Position numbers and translations under genes: made by a program. Shown here one piece after another: positions 8,480 through 15,900 of a DNA stretch of 64,000 nucleotides. Source of the stretch: an uncultured Oscillospiraceae bacterium (lineage in GTDB: Bacteria; Bacillota; Clostridia; Oscillospirales; Oscillospiraceae); assembly GCA_910588625.1 (NCBI GenBank), contig CAJUQN010000003.1, positions 41,178 to 105,177 of the forward strand. The letters are read 5' to 3'. Position 1 is the stretch's first letter. The number at the start of each line of letters is the position of its first letter. The notes under the pieces were generated by a model. That model searched no databases, was not told the DNA's origin, and saw nothing but the letters and a program-made list of their open reading frames with translations.

Positions 8480-8821
8480 TTACTTGTAATACTCGGGAGC
8501 GTGCTTGAAGGTCTTCCACAGTTCGGGATCGTGACCGGTCACAATCTTCACGCCGGTCTTCTCCAGAAGACGGAAGGTCTTCAGATTCTGGAGATAGGAG
8601 GGGCTGTCGCAGACCAGGCCGGGCAGCACACCGGCGGCGATGTTTTCCTCCACGTAGCAGGCGTCCGCCGTCAGCAGGAAGGAGCCATCCTCGTCGGTGT
8701 TCACCAGCAGGGACTGGTGGCCGACGGAGTGGCCGGGGGTGAAGTAGATGATGATTTTGCCATCGTTGAACAGGTCAAACTTGTTGTCCTGCCAGCCGTT
8801 GAGGAAGTACCAGTCCACGTT
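8480..8821 (-). pseudogene. Headless MBL-fold lactonase-like fragment
   Basis: The 114 residues match the C-terminal half of N-acyl-homoserine-lactonase-like MBL proteins: FTPGHSVGHQSLLV, LTADACYVEEN and VTGHDPELWKTFKHAPEYY. The N-terminal half with the HxHxDH metal motif is absent. The frame is closed upstream by TGA at 8822-8824 and only a GTG (8818) without a ribosome site is available. It is a truncated gene, probably a second scar of the events that shortened the acyl-CoA dehydrogenase gene next to it. Confidence 0.8.
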
Positions 8822-8901
8822 TCACATATTGTATTTTTGAGGTTTTTTTGCTATATGAGTTGTCCAACGGTATTCATCCGCAGGAACAATGGAGAGTTGA
8901 A

Positions 8902-9693
8902 TCAGCTCTTGAACACGGGCTTGCGCTTCTCGAAGAACGCCTTGACGCCTTCCTCTTTGTCGGGCAGGCCATAGCAGATGGCGGACAGATCCTTCTCGAA
9001 CTCCAGGCCGTCAGTCAGGGCCATGTCTCTGCCGCGGTCGATGGCGACCTTGGCGTACTTGACGGCGGTGTGGGACTTGGAGACGATCAGCTCCATCATT
9101 TCCACCGCGATGTCCAGCAGAGTATCCTGGGGAGCGACCCGGTTCACCAGACCCATGGACAGGGCCTCGTCAGCGGTCACCTTACGACCGGTGAAAATCA
9201 GCTCCTTGGCCAGGCCAGTGCCAATGAGCCGGGTCAGGCGCTGAGTACCGCCGAAGCAGGGAATCACGCCCAGATCCACTTCCGGCTGGCCGAATTTAGC
9301 CTTCTCACCAGCGATTCGGATGTCACAGGCCAGGCTCATCTCACAGCCGCCGCCCAGAGCAAACCCGTTCACCGCCGCGATAGTGGGCATGGGCAGCGCC
9401 TCCAGGCGATTGAAGGTGCTCTGCGCCAGCTGGGCGTAGGCCCGGTTCTCCTCGATCTTCGCGTCGGCGCACTCACCCAGGTCCGCACCGGCGACGAAGG
9501 AACGCCCGGTTCCCGTAACGATGAGGCCCTTCACGGTCTGGCTTTTCTCCAGCTCCTCAAACAGATGGTTCAACTCGCCAAAGGTCTGGATGTTCAGCGC
9601 GTTCAGTACCTCCGGACGGTTGATGGTCAGCAGGCCGATATTCGGTCGAACCATCTCAAACTTCAGGTTTTGGTAGGTCTTGCTTTCTGCCAT
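8902..9693 (-). CDS. Enoyl-CoA hydratase/isomerase (crotonase family)
   Basis: A complete 263-residue crotonase. The oxyanion-hole segments are RSFVAGADLGE near 62 and NGFALGGGCEMSLACD near 105, with the two catalytic glutamates in GGGCE and FGQPEVDLG. It likely hydrates short-chain enoyl-CoA such as crotonyl-CoA, the step next to the acyl-CoA dehydrogenase/ETF reaction. The start at 9693 is preferred over the longer frame because GAAGGAG lies 10 bases upstream. It is intact, unlike its neighbours, and is divergent from a LysR regulator 335 bp away that may control it. Confidence 0.92.
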   Translation of the reverse strand: MAESKTYQNLKFEMVRPNIGLLTINRPEVLNALNIQTFGELNHLFEELEKSQTVKGLIVTGTGRSFVAGADLGECADAKIEENRAYAQLAQSTFNRLEALPMPTIAAVNGFALGGGCEMSLACDIRIAGEKAKFGQPEVDLGVIPCFGGTQRLTRLIGTGLAKELIFTGRKVTADEALSMGLVNRVAPQDTLLDIAVEMMELIVSKSHTAVKYAKVAIDRGRDMALTDGLEFEKDLSAICYGLPDKEEGVKAFFEKRKPVFKS

Positions 9694-10028
9694 AGCTGTG
9701 ATTCTCCTTCCATGATTTTTGTTGGACATAATCAAAAAATAGGTGCTGTATGGGGAAGTGCTTCGCTGTTTTGACTATACCATGTGAAAGGTGGAAACGT
9801 CTATTTCCGTCGTTTCCGGTCAACACGTCAAAAAATTCACATTCCATTTCTTCTCTGCTTCTGTGAAAAATATTCATCTATTTCGCCGTTTTATTGTTGA
9901 ATTTGCTGTGAAACCAGGGCTGAAATATGTTATAATGATGAAGGGTTGGTAGGAACTGTTCCGTTTACGACTAGATACCATGAAAATTCGTCAACTATCG
10001 TTATCGCTGCATAAAGGGGGCAGCTAAT
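9694..10028. other. Divergent promoter region between crotonase and lysR
   Basis: This 335-bp gap holds the promoter of the lysR gene (see 9908-9936) and must hold that of the crotonase gene, for which I see only weak candidates. LysR-type proteins usually bind between divergent genes, so an operator is expected here. Confidence 0.5.
9908..9936 (+). promoter_or_regulatory. Promoter of the lysR gene
   Basis: A perfect TATAAT (9931-9936) lies 17 bp behind GTGAAA (9908-9913), about 90 bp before the lysR start. The weak -35 fits a regulated promoter. Confidence 0.6.
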
Positions 10029-10916
10029 ATGAATTGGCAACATCTTACCTATTTTCAAACTGTCGCAGATACACAAAACTTTTCTCGTGCAGCAGAGCAG
10101 TTGTTTCTTACGCCGTCGGCCCTGAGTAAATCAATTCGCTCTTTAGAGGCGGAGCTCGGGTTTCCTCTGTTTGAAAAGCGGGGCAGAAACTCTGTCCTAA
10201 CGGAATACGGGAAGATTTTTTTGAACTATGTGGTCCAGGCTTCTTCCAGTATCGAAAATGGATTGCGCGCTGTACAGGAGCAGATGGATGTTTCTACTGG
10301 TAAAATCCGCGTTTCCGGCATCTATACAATGTGCGCAGAATACCTCCCCACAAAAATCCGTTCCTTCAAAAAGCAGTATCCCAAGGTCACGTTTTCGATG
10401 GAGTACACAATATCCAGCCGAATCCTTGAGAGTGTGCTTGAGGGCGAAGCTGATTTGGGCTTTTGCGGCGACTATGAGATAGACGATGCTGCATATGCTG
10501 ATATTGAGCGTGTACTTCTGAAAACGGAAGACCTCATCGTGATCGTTCCTTTTGACCACAAGCTCTCCGGAAAAGAGCACGTTGACTTCCGGCAGTTGAA
10601 AAATGAGCAATTCATCATTTATCGCAACGTAAACTCTGGTATTTCCTACTGCTTTTGGGAATTGTGCCGTGCCGCAGATATCACTCCGGAAATTGCATTT
10701 GAAGTGCCCGACGACCACACAATCATTGGCCTCGTAGAAGCGGGCCTGGGCATTGCTTTGATTGCCGACAGCCCCTCCCTGTGCATGGACAAGGTTTCTG
10801 TCCTGCGGTTTGAACACGATACCCCGATCCGTAACCAGTACATGGTTTGGAAACGAGGCCGCTTCATGCCCCCGGTAGTCCGTTGTTTCCGCGATCATAT
10901 TTTAGATACGCGATGA
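10029..10916 (+). CDS. LysR-family transcriptional regulator
   Basis: A 295-residue LysR regulator. The winged helix-turn-helix occupies residues 1-60 (NFSRAAEQLFLTPSALSKSI, RSLEAELGFPLFEKRGR), followed by a linker helix and a two-lobed periplasmic-binding-like effector domain (about 90-295). GGGGG precedes the ATG. It is divergent from the crotonase gene, the usual arrangement with a regulated target. Related gut proteins are often of the CysL/CynR type, but no inducer can be read from the sequence. Confidence 0.92.
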   Translation: MNWQHLTYFQTVADTQNFSRAAEQLFLTPSALSKSIRSLEAELGFPLFEKRGRNSVLTEYGKIFLNYVVQASSSIENGLRAVQEQMDVSTGKIRVSGIYTMCAEYLPTKIRSFKKQYPKVTFSMEYTISSRILESVLEGEADLGFCGDYEIDDAAYADIERVLLKTEDLIVIVPFDHKLSGKEHVDFRQLKNEQFIIYRNVNSGISYCFWELCRAADITPEIAFEVPDDHTIIGLVEAGLGIALIADSPSLCMDKVSVLRFEHDTPIRNQYMVWKRGRFMPPVVRCFRDHILDTR

Positions 10917-10991
10917 CTTTGCTGTAATCATTCTGCTTTACAGCAAAATCTTCAGCAATGCCAATATAGAGCGTGGACAATTATTAAAAAG

Positions 10992-11035
10992 CGTCGCTCA
11001 GCAGGTAAAACTTGCTTGAGCGACGTTTCCTTTTA
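10992..11035 (+). terminator. Terminator of the lysR transcript
   Basis: CGTCGCTCA (10992-11000) pairs with TGAGCGACG (11017-11025), with further inner pairing, and is followed by TTTCCTTTTAT. A smaller hairpin, TTTGCTGTAA/TTACAGCAAA, lies just before it at 10918-10947. Confidence 0.8.
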
Positions 11036-11066
11036 TATTGCGATCATATATGTGCACTGATACTTA

Positions 11067-11980
11067 GAGCTTATCCATAAATTAGAGCGATTGTGATAAA
11101 ATGTCCAGGGGTGAGGAAATGGAAAAGAAAAAGGGAACGCAATCCTGGACAATATCGGATGAACTGTGGGAAGAAATAGAAACATATATACCAAAGAAGC
11201 AGCGAGATCCGAACAAACATTACCAGAAAGAACCAGGGCAAGGACGGCCAGGCCTACCCGCCCGACAAGTACTGGAGGGCATCTTCTATGTTCTGCGGAC
11301 CGGGTGCCAGTGGAAAGCTGTTCCGCGGGAATATGGGTGCGGCAGCAGTATTCACCGATATTTTCAAGAATGACAAGGGGCGGGTTTCTTTGAAAAGATA
11401 TGGGTATTGGGTTTGGAGAAATACGACGAGTTAGAGGGAATTGGCTGGGAATGGCAGAGCGTTGATGGCTGCATGATAAAAGCGCCTCTGGCCCGGGAGT
11501 CGGTGGGACACAATCCAACCGACCGTGGAAAAAATGGGGATAAAACGTAGCGTTTTAACCGATGAAAAAGGACTTCCGCTGTCCGTTGTTCTTTCAGGAG
11601 CAAACACACATGATATCAAGCTTTTGGAAGAAACGCTGGATAAAATCGTCGTTTCTCGTCCGGGAGTCTGTGAGCAGCATCCACAAAATCTCTGCCTGGA
11701 CGCTGGCTATACAGGCGGCGCCCGGTCCATTGAAGTACGCCAGTATACCGCTCATATTCGTCCCAGAGGTGAGGAGCGCAAAGAAATAGAGCGCAACCCT
11801 AACTTCAAGGCCAGACGCTGGGTGGTTGAAGTCACGCACTCTTTTTTCAACCGTTTCCGCAAGCTGCTCGTTCGCTTTGAGAAAAAGGCACAAAACTACC
11901 TTGCTTTGATCCACTTTGCCTGCGCTATTATTGTCTGGCGCAAGCTTATCCCCGTTCATCGCTAATTTGTGGATAAGCTC
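11067..11980 (+). mobile_element. IS5-family (IS427-like) insertion sequence, 914 bp
   Basis: The ends form inverted repeats: GAGCTTATCCATAAATTAG at the left and, read inward from the right, GAGCTTATCCACAAATTAG, with one mismatch in 19. A TTA triplet flanks each side (11064-11066 and 11981-11983), consistent with a 3-bp target duplication of the IS427 type. The single transposase region is broken, so the copy is probably immobile on its own. The intact target duplication indicates simple insertion at this spot. It lies between the lysR terminator and the redox gene cluster. Confidence 0.88.
11101..11965 (+). pseudogene. IS5-family DDE transposase, nonsense and frameshift mutations
   Basis: The first part (11101-11373) holds the DUF4096-like N-terminal domain (WTISDELWEEIETYIP, GCQWKAVPREYG). 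It stops at TGA 11371 where the family has tryptophan (YFQEW), a probable TGG to TGA change. The same frame then continues with WQSVDGCMIKAP, carrying the first catalytic Asp, up to GKNG. Past a run of four Gs the frame moves by one base and continues as KRSVLTDEKGLP, with the second Asp in LCLDAGYTGG and the Glu in RWVVEVTHSFF. Joining needs a +1 shift, unlike the -1 slippage usual in such elements. The nonsense codon alone would prevent a full enzyme. Confidence 0.85.
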
Positions 11981-12064
11981 TTAGCAACAATCTACACCAA
12001 GGGACCTTTTACGGCCCATATTCAGAGCAACTAGCTCAGAGAGCATCATGGTTTTGATGTTCCC

Positions 12065-12685
12065 CTAAATGAAGTGTGTGTTGATCCTTGTTTCATATTG
12101 TGGGGGAGCAACTCCCTGTGTTTTACCAGCCTTTATATTTTCCAGCAGCCAGGCCATGTTTTGTGCAAGTGTTCGCATAGTCTGCAAACCTTCACCATCT
12201 TTGCGTACATCCTCCGGTGTAAAGCCGTGCACCTGATTCCAATATTGAGACCCAACTGTGTGCATATTGCTGATGCCAAAATATTTGTTTAAGCGGTCGA
12301 ATGCAGTGCTGGCTCCGCCCCTGCGGCACGAGACAACCGCTGCCGCCAGTTTTCCTGCCATTCTTGCTTCACTGCAATAGAATAAACGGTCTAAAAACGC
12401 GCAGAGCTGTCCTGAGGGACCTGCGTAATACACAGGGGAACCGACGACAAGACCATCGTACTCATCCAACTTTTCAAGAATTTCATTTACCCCATCAGTA
12501 AAAACACACCGCCCTGTCTGTTCACATTTCCCACAGTCAATACAGCCAGCGATTGGTTTTTTCCCTATATAAAACAGCTCCGATTCTACCCCATGCTTTG
12601 AAAGCGTGTTTGCAATTTCCGTCAACGCTGTAAATGTGCAGCCACGCTCATTAGGGCTGCCGTTTATCAATAAAACTTTACTCAT
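12065..12685 (-). CDS. NADPH-dependent FMN reductase / flavodoxin-like oxidoreductase
   Basis: A 206-residue flavodoxin-fold protein. The FMN-phosphate loop is at the N-terminus (VLLINGSPNERGCTF), with the second flavin loop VGSPVYYAGPSGQLCAFLDRLF near 75. A cysteine cluster C-x2-C-x2-C (GCIDCGKCEQTGRC, about 46-58) is typical of iron-sulfur-flavoprotein-like relatives. The start at 12685 follows GGAGACC. It is the last gene of a five-gene minus-strand series (14593 to 12065) of flavin-linked proteins and probably supplies or receives electrons in that island. Confidence 0.88.
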   Translation of the reverse strand: MSKVLLINGSPNERGCTFTALTEIANTLSKHGVESELFYIGKKPIAGCIDCGKCEQTGRCVFTDGVNEILEKLDEYDGLVVGSPVYYAGPSGQLCAFLDRLFYCSEARMAGKLAAAVVSCRRGGASTAFDRLNKYFGISNMHTVGSQYWNQVHGFTPEDVRKDGEGLQTMRTLAQNMAWLLENIKAGKTQGVAPPQYETRINTHFI

Positions 12686-12754
12686 GCTTAGGTCTCCTAT
12701 CATTCCGGAGTAAGGAACAGCGGGTAAATTCAGCACCAATCCCGTCGGTTCCCA

Positions 12755-12958
12755 TTACCGTTTCTTGGAAAAATAGTCTCTGATGGACAGCAAAACAGTG
12801 TCCGCATCCAGGCCGTGAACTGCGCACGCTTCCTCTAAGGATTCGTGAACAGAGGAGGGGCACCCGACGCAGTGCATTCCAGATTGCATCAGAATGTAGG
12901 CAATGCCCCGGTCATACTCCAGCATTTCACCCATCGTTGTTTCTTTGGTAATCTCCAT
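12755..12958 (-). CDS. DUF1858 small redox protein
   Basis: A 67-residue protein of the DUF1858 type: MEITKETTMGEMLEYD, then GMHCVGCPSSVHESLEEAC, in which the C-x2-C pair is the probable redox or metal site. Such domains occur alone or attached to hybrid cluster and other redox enzymes. AGGAGA lies just before ATG 12958, and the gap to the flavin reductase upstream is 10 bp, so the two are co-translated. The actual partner is unknown. Confidence 0.85.
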   Translation of the reverse strand: MEITKETTMGEMLEYDRGIAYILMQSGMHCVGCPSSVHESLEEACAVHGLDADTVLLSIRDYFSKKR

Positions 12959-12968
12959 CGGATTCTCC

Positions 12969-13466
12969 TCACTTTGCCGGACGAAGCTGAGAATATCCAT
13001 TCCAGGCAAACAGCGCTTCCTCCGCCTCATTGCCATAGACATTTTCAACCTCGCAGATATATAGGTAATGGTCGCCCACCTCATGGAACTCCTTCATCCG
13101 GCACTGGATAGCCACACGGCTGTGGGCTGGAATCTTAATGGAGCAGCCAGGGAGTTCAGCCAGTTTAATTCCAAACTTTTCTACCTTGTCCGTCTCCCGT
13201 CCGGTGGTGCTGCCGCAGCCCATGACCGCCTCGGCAATTTCGGCACCGGGGACAGTGAGAACAACTTTTCCGTTGCCACGCGCCATCTCCCCGCTGTAGG
13301 AGGTTTTCGCCATGGTATAGGCAATCATTTCCGGGTTGAAGGAGAGATAGGTCCACCAGGACACTGTGGCCAGGTTAGTGGTTCCGTCCGGCTTTTCCGT
13401 ACATACTACTGTGACGGGATTGGGGGCGGTCAGCACAGCAGCCTGGGGTAATTTGATCTGTTCCAT
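12969..13466 (-). CDS. Flavin reductase-like split-barrel protein
   Basis: A 165-residue protein of the flavin reductase (DIM6/NTAB) family, an FMN-binding split barrel that uses NAD(P)H to reduce flavin. Recognisable parts are NPVTVVCTEKPDGTTNLATVSWW near the start, FNPEMIAYTMAKTSYSGEM, and FHEVGDHYLYICEVENVYG near the end. The start at 13466 follows GCAGGAGGAAATC; the upstream extension of the frame overlaps the neighbouring gene and is rejected. It belongs to the redox operon and may feed reduced flavin to it. Confidence 0.9.
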   Translation of the reverse strand: MEQIKLPQAAVLTAPNPVTVVCTEKPDGTTNLATVSWWTYLSFNPEMIAYTMAKTSYSGEMARGNGKVVLTVPGAEIAEAVMGCGSTTGRETDKVEKFGIKLAELPGCSIKIPAHSRVAIQCRMKEFHEVGDHYLYICEVENVYGNEAEEALFAWNGYSQLRPAK

Positions 13467-13486
13467 GATATGATTTCCTCCTGCAT

Positions 13487-14035
13487 TCAAATTGATTTGC
13501 CCAGTTCCCGGGCATCGTCCAGCTCTTTGCGGCCCTGTGCGTCGCCCACGTCCATGACGCCGCCGCACAGCACTTTGCCAAGATTTTTCCACCGAAGATG
13601 CTCCATCAAATGGTCGAAGTAGAGCATCGCGTCCTCAAAACCATGGCCCTCCGCCGCCATCAGCAGCACGGACCCCCTGCCGTTTCCACGCAACAGGTTG
13701 CCGTCCCCTTCTTCCAAGGCAAACAGGCGGTCCAGGGCCGTCCGGATCTGGCCGCTCATGGTCCAGTAGTAAAGGGGACTGGACAGCACCACCACGTCGC
13801 TGTCCTTTACCGCCGGATAGATCTTGTTCATGTCGTCCTGTTGAACACAGGGGCACTCCCTGCTGCTGTGTCCGCCAAAACAGCCCTTGCAGCCGTGGAT
13901 ATCCATACCGCCCAAAAAGAACTCAGTCACAGTATGGCCGGCGCTTTCTGCTCCCTGGGTAAAGGCTTTGACCAGCGCAGAGGTGTTGCCGTTTTTTCGG
14001 GGGCTGCCGTTCAAAATGACAACTTTCTTAGCCAT
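13487..14035 (-). CDS. NADPH-dependent FMN reductase family protein
   Basis: A 182-residue flavodoxin-fold protein: KKVVILNGSPRKNGNTSALV is the phosphate loop, and VVVLSSPLYYWTMSGQIRTALDRLF the second flavin loop. It has the GCKGCF cysteine pair and a further Cys pair in SRECPCVQQDDM. It is about 40 percent alike by eye to the gene directly upstream (GVMDVGDAQGRKELDDARELG against GVLNVGDIEKTDGCKQAAALA), so the two are probably an ancient tandem duplication. It lies 12 bp behind that gene in one operon. Confidence 0.9.
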   Translation of the reverse strand: MAKKVVILNGSPRKNGNTSALVKAFTQGAESAGHTVTEFFLGGMDIHGCKGCFGGHSSRECPCVQQDDMNKIYPAVKDSDVVVLSSPLYYWTMSGQIRTALDRLFALEEGDGNLLRGNGRGSVLLMAAEGHGFEDAMLYFDHLMEHLRWKNLGKVLCGGVMDVGDAQGRKELDDARELGKSI

Positions 14036-14047
14036 ATCGAATCCTCC

Positions 14048-14593
14048 TCAGAATTTGTCTGCCAGAGCAGCCGCCTGCTTGCATCCGTCCGTTTTTTCGA
14101 TGTCGCCCACATTGAGCACACCGGGGACCAGCACCTCGCCCACCATTTTCCACTTCAGCAGCGCGGCGGAGCGTTCCACAGGATTGCGCACGCCGTCCAG
14201 GACGGACATATCGTTTTCCTCGCAGCAGGCGATGACCGCGCACTCCTTACCGGCGACATCCTTACCGGCCACACAGAAAGAGAACAGCCTGTCGATGACG
14301 CCCTTAATCTGGGCCGGGATGGAATACCAGTAGACCGGCATGGTGAACACCACGGCATCAGCCTCCAGGATAGCGGGAGCGATGGTGTTGAAGTCGTCAT
14401 CAAAGGAGCAGGCTTTTCCGGTTTTGAAGCAGGTTTCGCAAGCATGGCAGCCGCCCACGTTTTTCAGGGCTGCGTCAAAACGGGTGATGGTGTAGCCTTT
14501 TTTCTCCGCAGCTTTGATGAATGCCTCTGTCATGGCAAAGCTATTGCCGTTTTTGCGAGGGCTTCCAGTGATTACTACGATTTTTTTACCCAT
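14048..14593 (-). CDS. NADPH-dependent FMN reductase family protein (operon leader)
   Basis: A 181-residue flavodoxin-fold protein, first gene of the redox operon: KKIVVITGSPRKNGNSFAMT is the FMN-phosphate loop, GGCHACETCF the cysteine cluster and VVFTMPVYWYSIPAQIKGVIDRLF the second flavin loop. The start at 14593 follows GGGAGAG. Its promoter region holds the 28-bp dyad at 14680-14707 that is repeated in front of the old-yellow-enzyme gene, so it is probably controlled by the HxlR regulator at 18028. Confidence 0.9.
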   Translation of the reverse strand: MGKKIVVITGSPRKNGNSFAMTEAFIKAAEKKGYTITRFDAALKNVGGCHACETCFKTGKACSFDDDFNTIAPAILEADAVVFTMPVYWYSIPAQIKGVIDRLFSFCVAGKDVAGKECAVIACCEENDMSVLDGVRNPVERSAALLKWKMVGEVLVPGVLNVGDIEKTDGCKQAAALADKF

Positions 14594-14679
14594 AATATAT
14601 ACTCTCCCTGTTAAATTTTCCAGCCGTTCTAAGCTTGCTCCCGGCTTGTATGACCATATTACCATGAACAAGAAAAATA

Positions 14680-14707
14680 ACAAGTACGCACATGAAAGTG
14701 CGATACT
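14680..14707 (-). promoter_or_regulatory. Probable HxlR operator, copy 1
   Basis: A 28-bp sequence identical to 17956-17983 lies 87 bp upstream of the FMN reductase operon. Its core is the perfect dyad CGCAC-ATGAAA-GTGCG, extended by GTA and TAC on the outside. TTACC and, a few bases on, AGAAAGTG follow, as also near copy 2. Identity in two promoters beside an HxlR gene is good evidence for a shared operator; binding is inferred. Confidence 0.75.
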
Positions 14708-14734
14708 TACCCAATAGAAAGTGAAACCTTTTTA

Positions 14735-15358
14735 TCAACCGTCGTATTTGCGAATCAACGTGGACACATCATTCAAATCAGGCAGTTGCTTTTGGAGCTG
14801 CTCACGGGTCCAATCCCACCATCGAATACGCAGCAGAGCAGCAATGGTATCATTGTTATAACGCCAGCCTATATGCTGTGCTGGTACCCCGCCCACAATC
14901 TCATAAGGCGCGACGTCGTGGGTGACCACTGCTCCTGCTCCTACCACCGCACCATCCCCCAAAGCAACTCCACCCATGATTACTGCATTGTGCCCGATCC
15001 ATACGTCATTCCCTGTAACCACTTTACGGCTGCGCCGCCACTGAATGATGCTCGGATCATCCTCCCCCAAACCATAGTGGGCTGCCCGATAGGTCAGATG
15101 ATGGGCTGCCGCTCGTTCCCTCATGGGATGATTTACAGGATTAATGCGTACTCCGGTAGCAATGGAATTGAATTTTCCCAGTTTCGCAAAAATTACATCG
15201 TTAGATCCGAATAGATAGGTGTAATCTCCCAAATCAGTTTCTTCAACCGTGCAGTGATCACCCAGTTCTACATAGGCACCAAAAGTACAATTTTTCACCA
15301 CACAACTGGGATGGATAAGTGGCTCGTCCGGCTGTAAGGTTTTTGTAAAATCCAGCAT
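14735..15358 (-). CDS. Hexapeptide-repeat acetyltransferase (phosphonate-cluster type)
   Basis: A 207-residue left-handed beta-helix transferase. Hexapeptide repeats run from about 15 to 60 and 110 to 160 (NDVWIGHNAVIMGGVALGDG, AVVGAGAVVTHDVAPYEIVG), with the insert INPVNHPMRERAAAHHLTYRA and FF-like DDPSIIQWRRSR that marks the TIGR03308/CatB-like group. His in NHP and in VWIGH are likely in the acetyl-CoA site. It is set apart from the redox operon by a regulatory gap and has its own start 15358. The acceptor is unknown; antibiotic acetylation cannot be assumed. Confidence 0.85.
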   Translation of the reverse strand: MLDFTKTLQPDEPLIHPSCVVKNCTFGAYVELGDHCTVEETDLGDYTYLFGSNDVIFAKLGKFNSIATGVRINPVNHPMRERAAAHHLTYRAAHYGLGEDDPSIIQWRRSRKVVTGNDVWIGHNAVIMGGVALGDGAVVGAGAVVTHDVAPYEIVGGVPAQHIGWRYNNDTIAALLRIRWWDWTREQLQKQLPDLNDVSTLIRKYDG

Positions 15359-15416
15359 ATGAGCTCCTCTTTATTTAGACATATTTGAGGTCAATATATT
15401 TTCTAAATAAGTCAAA

Positions 15417-15445
15417 CCGGCAGCCGTCTCAATGAGGGCTGCCGG
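15417..15445 (-). terminator. Terminator behind the NTF2-like gene
   Basis: CCGGCAGCC (15417-15425) pairs with GGCTGCCGG (15437-15445). On the minus strand TTTGACTTATTT follows. It begins 8 bp past the stop codon at 15453. Confidence 0.8.
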
Positions 15446-15452
15446 TTGTCAC

Positions 15453-15836
15453 TTACTTCTGGATCGTATCGGAGTTCTGGTTGTACGCCTTGGCGACGCA
15501 CTTCCACTCGCCGTTCATCTTCAGCAGGAGCAGGACGTCGGTGAAGTCGATGCGGCCGCCCCAGCCTTCCTCAAGCACACGGACAACGGCCAGAGTTTCC
15601 TCCACCAGCAGCACATCCACCCGGGCTTGGAAATTGTCGCCGCCGGGCACAGTGTCCACATTGTGGTAGAACTGCTCAATGGAGCCATGCTCTAAAGTAC
15701 CATCCAGGTAGCCAAACAAAACGGCCTCGTCAATAAACAGCTCTTTGGCATATTTGCTGTTGCCCTCGGCGACGCTCTTGACAAACTTCATCGCAGCGGC
15801 CTCCACCGCCTGGTATTCCTTCATTTGATCTCTCAT
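15453..15836 (-). CDS. NTF2-like (lumazine-binding-type) protein
   Basis: A 127-residue cone-shaped NTF2-fold protein: N-terminal helices (EYQAVEAAAMKFVKSVAEGN), then LFIDEAVLFGYLDG, a central helix (GSIEQFYHNVDTV) and a curved sheet ending in LLLKMNGEWKCVAKAY. This is the Lumazine_bd_2 pattern. Members are often small enzymes or ligand carriers in redox clusters. AGGAGGGCTTATCATC precedes the start. Located 64 bp downstream of the OYE-type reductase on the same strand, it may act on the same substrate. Confidence 0.8.
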   Translation of the reverse strand: MRDQMKEYQAVEAAAMKFVKSVAEGNSKYAKELFIDEAVLFGYLDGTLEHGSIEQFYHNVDTVPGGDNFQARVDVLLVEETLAVVRVLEEGWGGRIDFTDVLLLLKMNGEWKCVAKAYNQNSDTIQK

Positions 15837-15900
15837 GATGATAAGCCCTCCTGAGTTGTTGATTTTTTATATAAAGCAAATTTGCCTTATACCATAGAAA

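Noticed and set aside
11520..11545. Programmed -1 frameshift in the IS transposase
   Set aside because: The change of frame needed is +1 (or -2), and an internal TGA already interrupts the first part, so mutation is likelier than programmed recoding.
14735..15358. Chloramphenicol or streptogramin acetyltransferase (resistance gene)
   Set aside because: The hexapeptide fold is shared, but the INPVNHPM insert fits the phosphonate-cluster type better; no basis for a resistance claim.
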